Part shown: positions 5,473 to 7,388 of the stretch, in pieces
Numbering within the stretch: position 1 is the stretch's first letter
Layout: the number at the start of each line of letters is the position of its first letter
NCBI GenBank assembly: GCA_947070915.1
Contig: CAMTDY010000138.1
Location: forward strand, 1 to 7,388
Direction: 5' to 3'
Length of the DNA: 7,388 nucleotides
DNA from: an uncultured Roseburia sp.
GTDB taxonomy: Bacteria > Bacillota > Clostridia > Lachnospirales > Lachnospiraceae
Notes under the pieces: model-generated
What the model saw: only the letters and a program-made list of their open reading frames with translations
The model's database searches: none
Told to the model about the DNA's origin: nothing
Program-made: the position numbers and the translations under genes

Positions 5473-7388
5473 TCAACCTTTCAAAAATTCGGATGTTTTC
5501 TGTACTTCCTCCGGAATCTCGATTCCTTCCTTTTCAAACTTGTGGATTAGCATATCTAAATTCTTCCTCGCTGCCCGGTTCTCCCTAATATACTTTTTCG
5601 CCGCTTCAGCATACACCGTCTGCCCTTCTAAGTTCTTATATATCCTGGAGGAAAGCGGGCAGTAAGTAAACAGGATATTTCTCGCCACCCGGCTGAGTTT
5701 CATCGCTCCTCTGGCTTCCCTCAGAACCCAGTCCATATAATCTTTTACAAATACCTCTTTGTGTTTGTTGTTGCACTGCTGCAGCTGCGCCCGGATCTTT
5801 GTCTTTCTCTCCTGGGTCAGCTCGCTGTTTTTCCGGTAAAACTGTAAATAATCCGTGTACTCGCTGGTAAGGGATGGATACCGGAAATCGTTCCACCGGT
5901 TCCCCATGTCGGTCCGGCATTTCTCCCATCGAAAAGCGGCAAGGGCTCTGACCAGCTCCATCTCCAGATCCTTTTCAAACAGGATCGGGATCAGAATACG
6001 TCCCTTGGAGCTTCTTCGCTTTCCGGTAATGTCCTGCCACATAATGCAGTTCTTCCCATATACCGGGAATGTAATGACATCCGGCGGAATACGGTCGATC
6101 ACCGTCGCCTTCATAACATCGATCTCCTCATATGCCGCCAGGCGGTCACGGTAAAAAATGGAATAATCCACTTCCTCAAGTTTTTCTACTGCTGCGTTAA
6201 CCTTTGCCTCTGTGACATAGGAGTTGCTTATATTTCCAAATATGCCGTCGGAACAGAGTACCGGAACAAAGGCGCTGATATTTCCGCTGACAACACGGTC
6301 TGCGTAACGGAAAAGGTTCTGGCACTCAAAATGCATTCTCTTTTCCTTATTCGCCAGTTCATCCGGGACATCCTTTTTCTCCAGTCTTTTCTCTTTCACC
6401 ATCTGACGGAGGGTCTCTTCATAATCCATGTCATACTCGTTTTTAGAAGCTTCCTTTACGCCGTCATAAACAGCTTTCAGCCACTTCCGCATCGTATAAA
6501 CACGGCAGCCATTCTCTTTTTTATATTTTTCCCGCCGCAGCGACAAAAGGGTCTGAAGTTCCTCTTCAGTTAAAAGTTTTTCACTGACAAACCCATAGTC
6601 CAAAAACAGTTTGACCGCCAGTGGAATATCCCTGTCCCCGAAACTCCGGAGCACCACTGCTTCATATACTTCAAAAAAGCCGGAGGTGATTTGTTTTCTG
6701 AGGGCAGTCGTCTCTGGTGTCTTCTCAAACTTATCTTTTAATTTAATAAACTTCTCTATATTTTCCTTAAATTCACTTTTCACTTTAAGGTGAACCGTTG
6801 CATACTCCGTGATCTGCTCCAGGGAATCATACAAAAACTCAACTCCCGGCGTTTCGAAATCTTCACTCTCTTCTCCCCCGGTCGCATCTCCGGATAACAG
6901 GGCAAAATAAAGTTTCTCCATCCGCTCTCTGTCGAGTTCGATTTCCAGTCCCGCTTTTTCTATCAGATAGGTCTCTGTTTCATTGATCTTCTCCACGACC
7001 TCATCCACAGCACGATCCAGCAGCGAATTTTTTGCTCCTTTTTTCAACATGGCCAGGGCAAGTCTGCCCATGGTATTAAACACACTGTCCTCATCCATGA
7101 TCAGGCTGCGGAAATATTTGAAGAGGTTATTTCCATGAAATGAGCAGGCCTTTACCAAAGACCGGATCACCAGACACTGCTCCTGGAAATGAAATAACGC
7201 AATGTAGTCACTTCCGCTGAAATATTTTTTCTGAACCTCGATGGGAAGCTTTCCACAATGAAGGTAATATTCCGTCCTGTCATTCAGTGCAATTTCTTCC
7301 CCAGAGTATCTTTCCAGCTTTTCCCTGGGATTTCCTGTCTCTACATCGACGTCATTACCTTTTCCAACTTCTTCGCACAACTCATAAT
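5473..7388 (-). CDS. Large helical protein of unknown function, N-terminus beyond window edge
   Basis: The frame is open from the right edge of the window to the TGA at 5473-5475. A TTG at 7378-7380 could be a start, but the frame stays open upstream of it and the first in-frame ATG comes only some 94 codons later, so the gene most likely begins outside the window. About 637 residues are visible. They are mostly helical and charged, with no signal peptide or clear membrane segment. Counted from the TTG, distinctive segments are KLPIEVQKKYFSGSDYIALF (44-63), FHGNNLFKYFRSLIMDEDS (81-99), SGNISAFVPVL (365-375), IMWQDITGKRRSSKGRILIP (446-465), FRWEKCRTDMGNRWNDF (483-499), SLTSEYTDYLQFYRKN (503-518) and VFVKDYMDWV (543-552). 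From memory these resemble the C-terminal part of clostridial proteins whose N-terminus is a cyclic-nucleotide-binding (Crp-like) domain. That domain would lie outside the window, so this is only a tentative link. It is followed closely by the TPR/pseudo-AAA gene. Confidence 0.8.
   Translation of the reverse strand, partial: YELCEEVGKGNDVDVETGNPREKLERYSGEEIALNDRTEYYLHCGKLPIEVQKKYFSGSDYIALFHFQEQCLVIRSLVKACSFHGNNLFKYFRSLIMDEDSVFNTMGRLALAMLKKGAKNSLLDRAVDEVVEKINETETYLIEKAGLEIELDRERMEKLYFALLSGDATGGEESEDFETPGVEFLYDSLEQITEYATVHLKVKSEFKENIEKFIKLKDKFEKTPETTALRKQITSGFFEVYEAVVLRSFGDRDIPLAVKLFLDYGFVSEKLLTEEELQTLLSLRREKYKKENGCRVYTMRKWLKAVYDGVKEASKNEYDMDYEETLRQMVKEKRLEKKDVPDELANKEKRMHFECQNLFRYADRVVSGNISAFVPVLCSDGIFGNISNSYVTEAKVNAAVEKLEEVDYSIFYRDRLAAYEEIDVMKATVIDRIPPDVITFPVYGKNCIMWQDITGKRRSSKGRILIPILFEKDLEMELVRALAAFRWEKCRTDMGNRWNDFRYPSLTSEYTDYLQFYRKNSELTQERKTKIRAQLQQCNNKHKEVFVKDYMDWVLREARGAMKLSRVARNILFTYCPLSSRIYKNLEGQTVYAEAAKKYIRENRAARKNLDMLIHKFEKEGIEIPEEVQKTSEFLKG

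Overview
All recognisable genes in this 7.4 kb window lie on the minus strand, so transcription runs from high to low coordinates. The protein styles point to a Gram-positive clostridial bacterium, most likely of the Lachnospiraceae. Supporting signs are a clostridial-type MurA, strong purine-rich ribosome binding sites, moderate GC with AT-rich promoter DNA, and two large proteins (5473-7388 and 3838-5439) that resemble hypothetical families I associate with Lachnospiraceae. The placement is an inference from sequence character; no rRNA or other phylogenetic marker is present.

In transcription order, the window opens inside an unrecognised large helical protein (5473-7388) whose N-terminus lies beyond the right edge. 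A TPR protein follows after 33 bp (3838-5439). Its C-terminal part looks like an AAA+ ATPase core of the SpoVK/CbxX type that has lost its Walker A lysine and canonical Walker B acids. A small flavin reductase-like protein (3217-3783) follows after 54 bp. These three could form one transcription unit, since I see no convincing terminator or promoter between them.

A clear extended -10 promoter at 3154-3181 then drives murA (1811-3109), which makes the first committed peptidoglycan precursor and keeps its key residues (K22, N23, C117, D305, R397). The 167 bp after murA are not blank: they hold nested inverted repeats (1703-1785) plus a small GC-rich hairpin (1787-1800), together predicting a structured RNA upstream of the next gene.

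The last two genes are a MoxR-family AAA+ ATPase (717-1643) and a DUF58-type membrane protein (1-607, C-terminus cut by the window edge). This is a classic pair thought to act in envelope or chaperone-like functions. MurA and MoxR/DUF58 both fit cell-envelope biology. The upstream pair of large proteins may be a regulatory or scaffolding module and is the least explained part of the window. No tRNA, rRNA, CRISPR array, IS element or phage gene was seen, and no gene-free stretch exceeds 170 bp.
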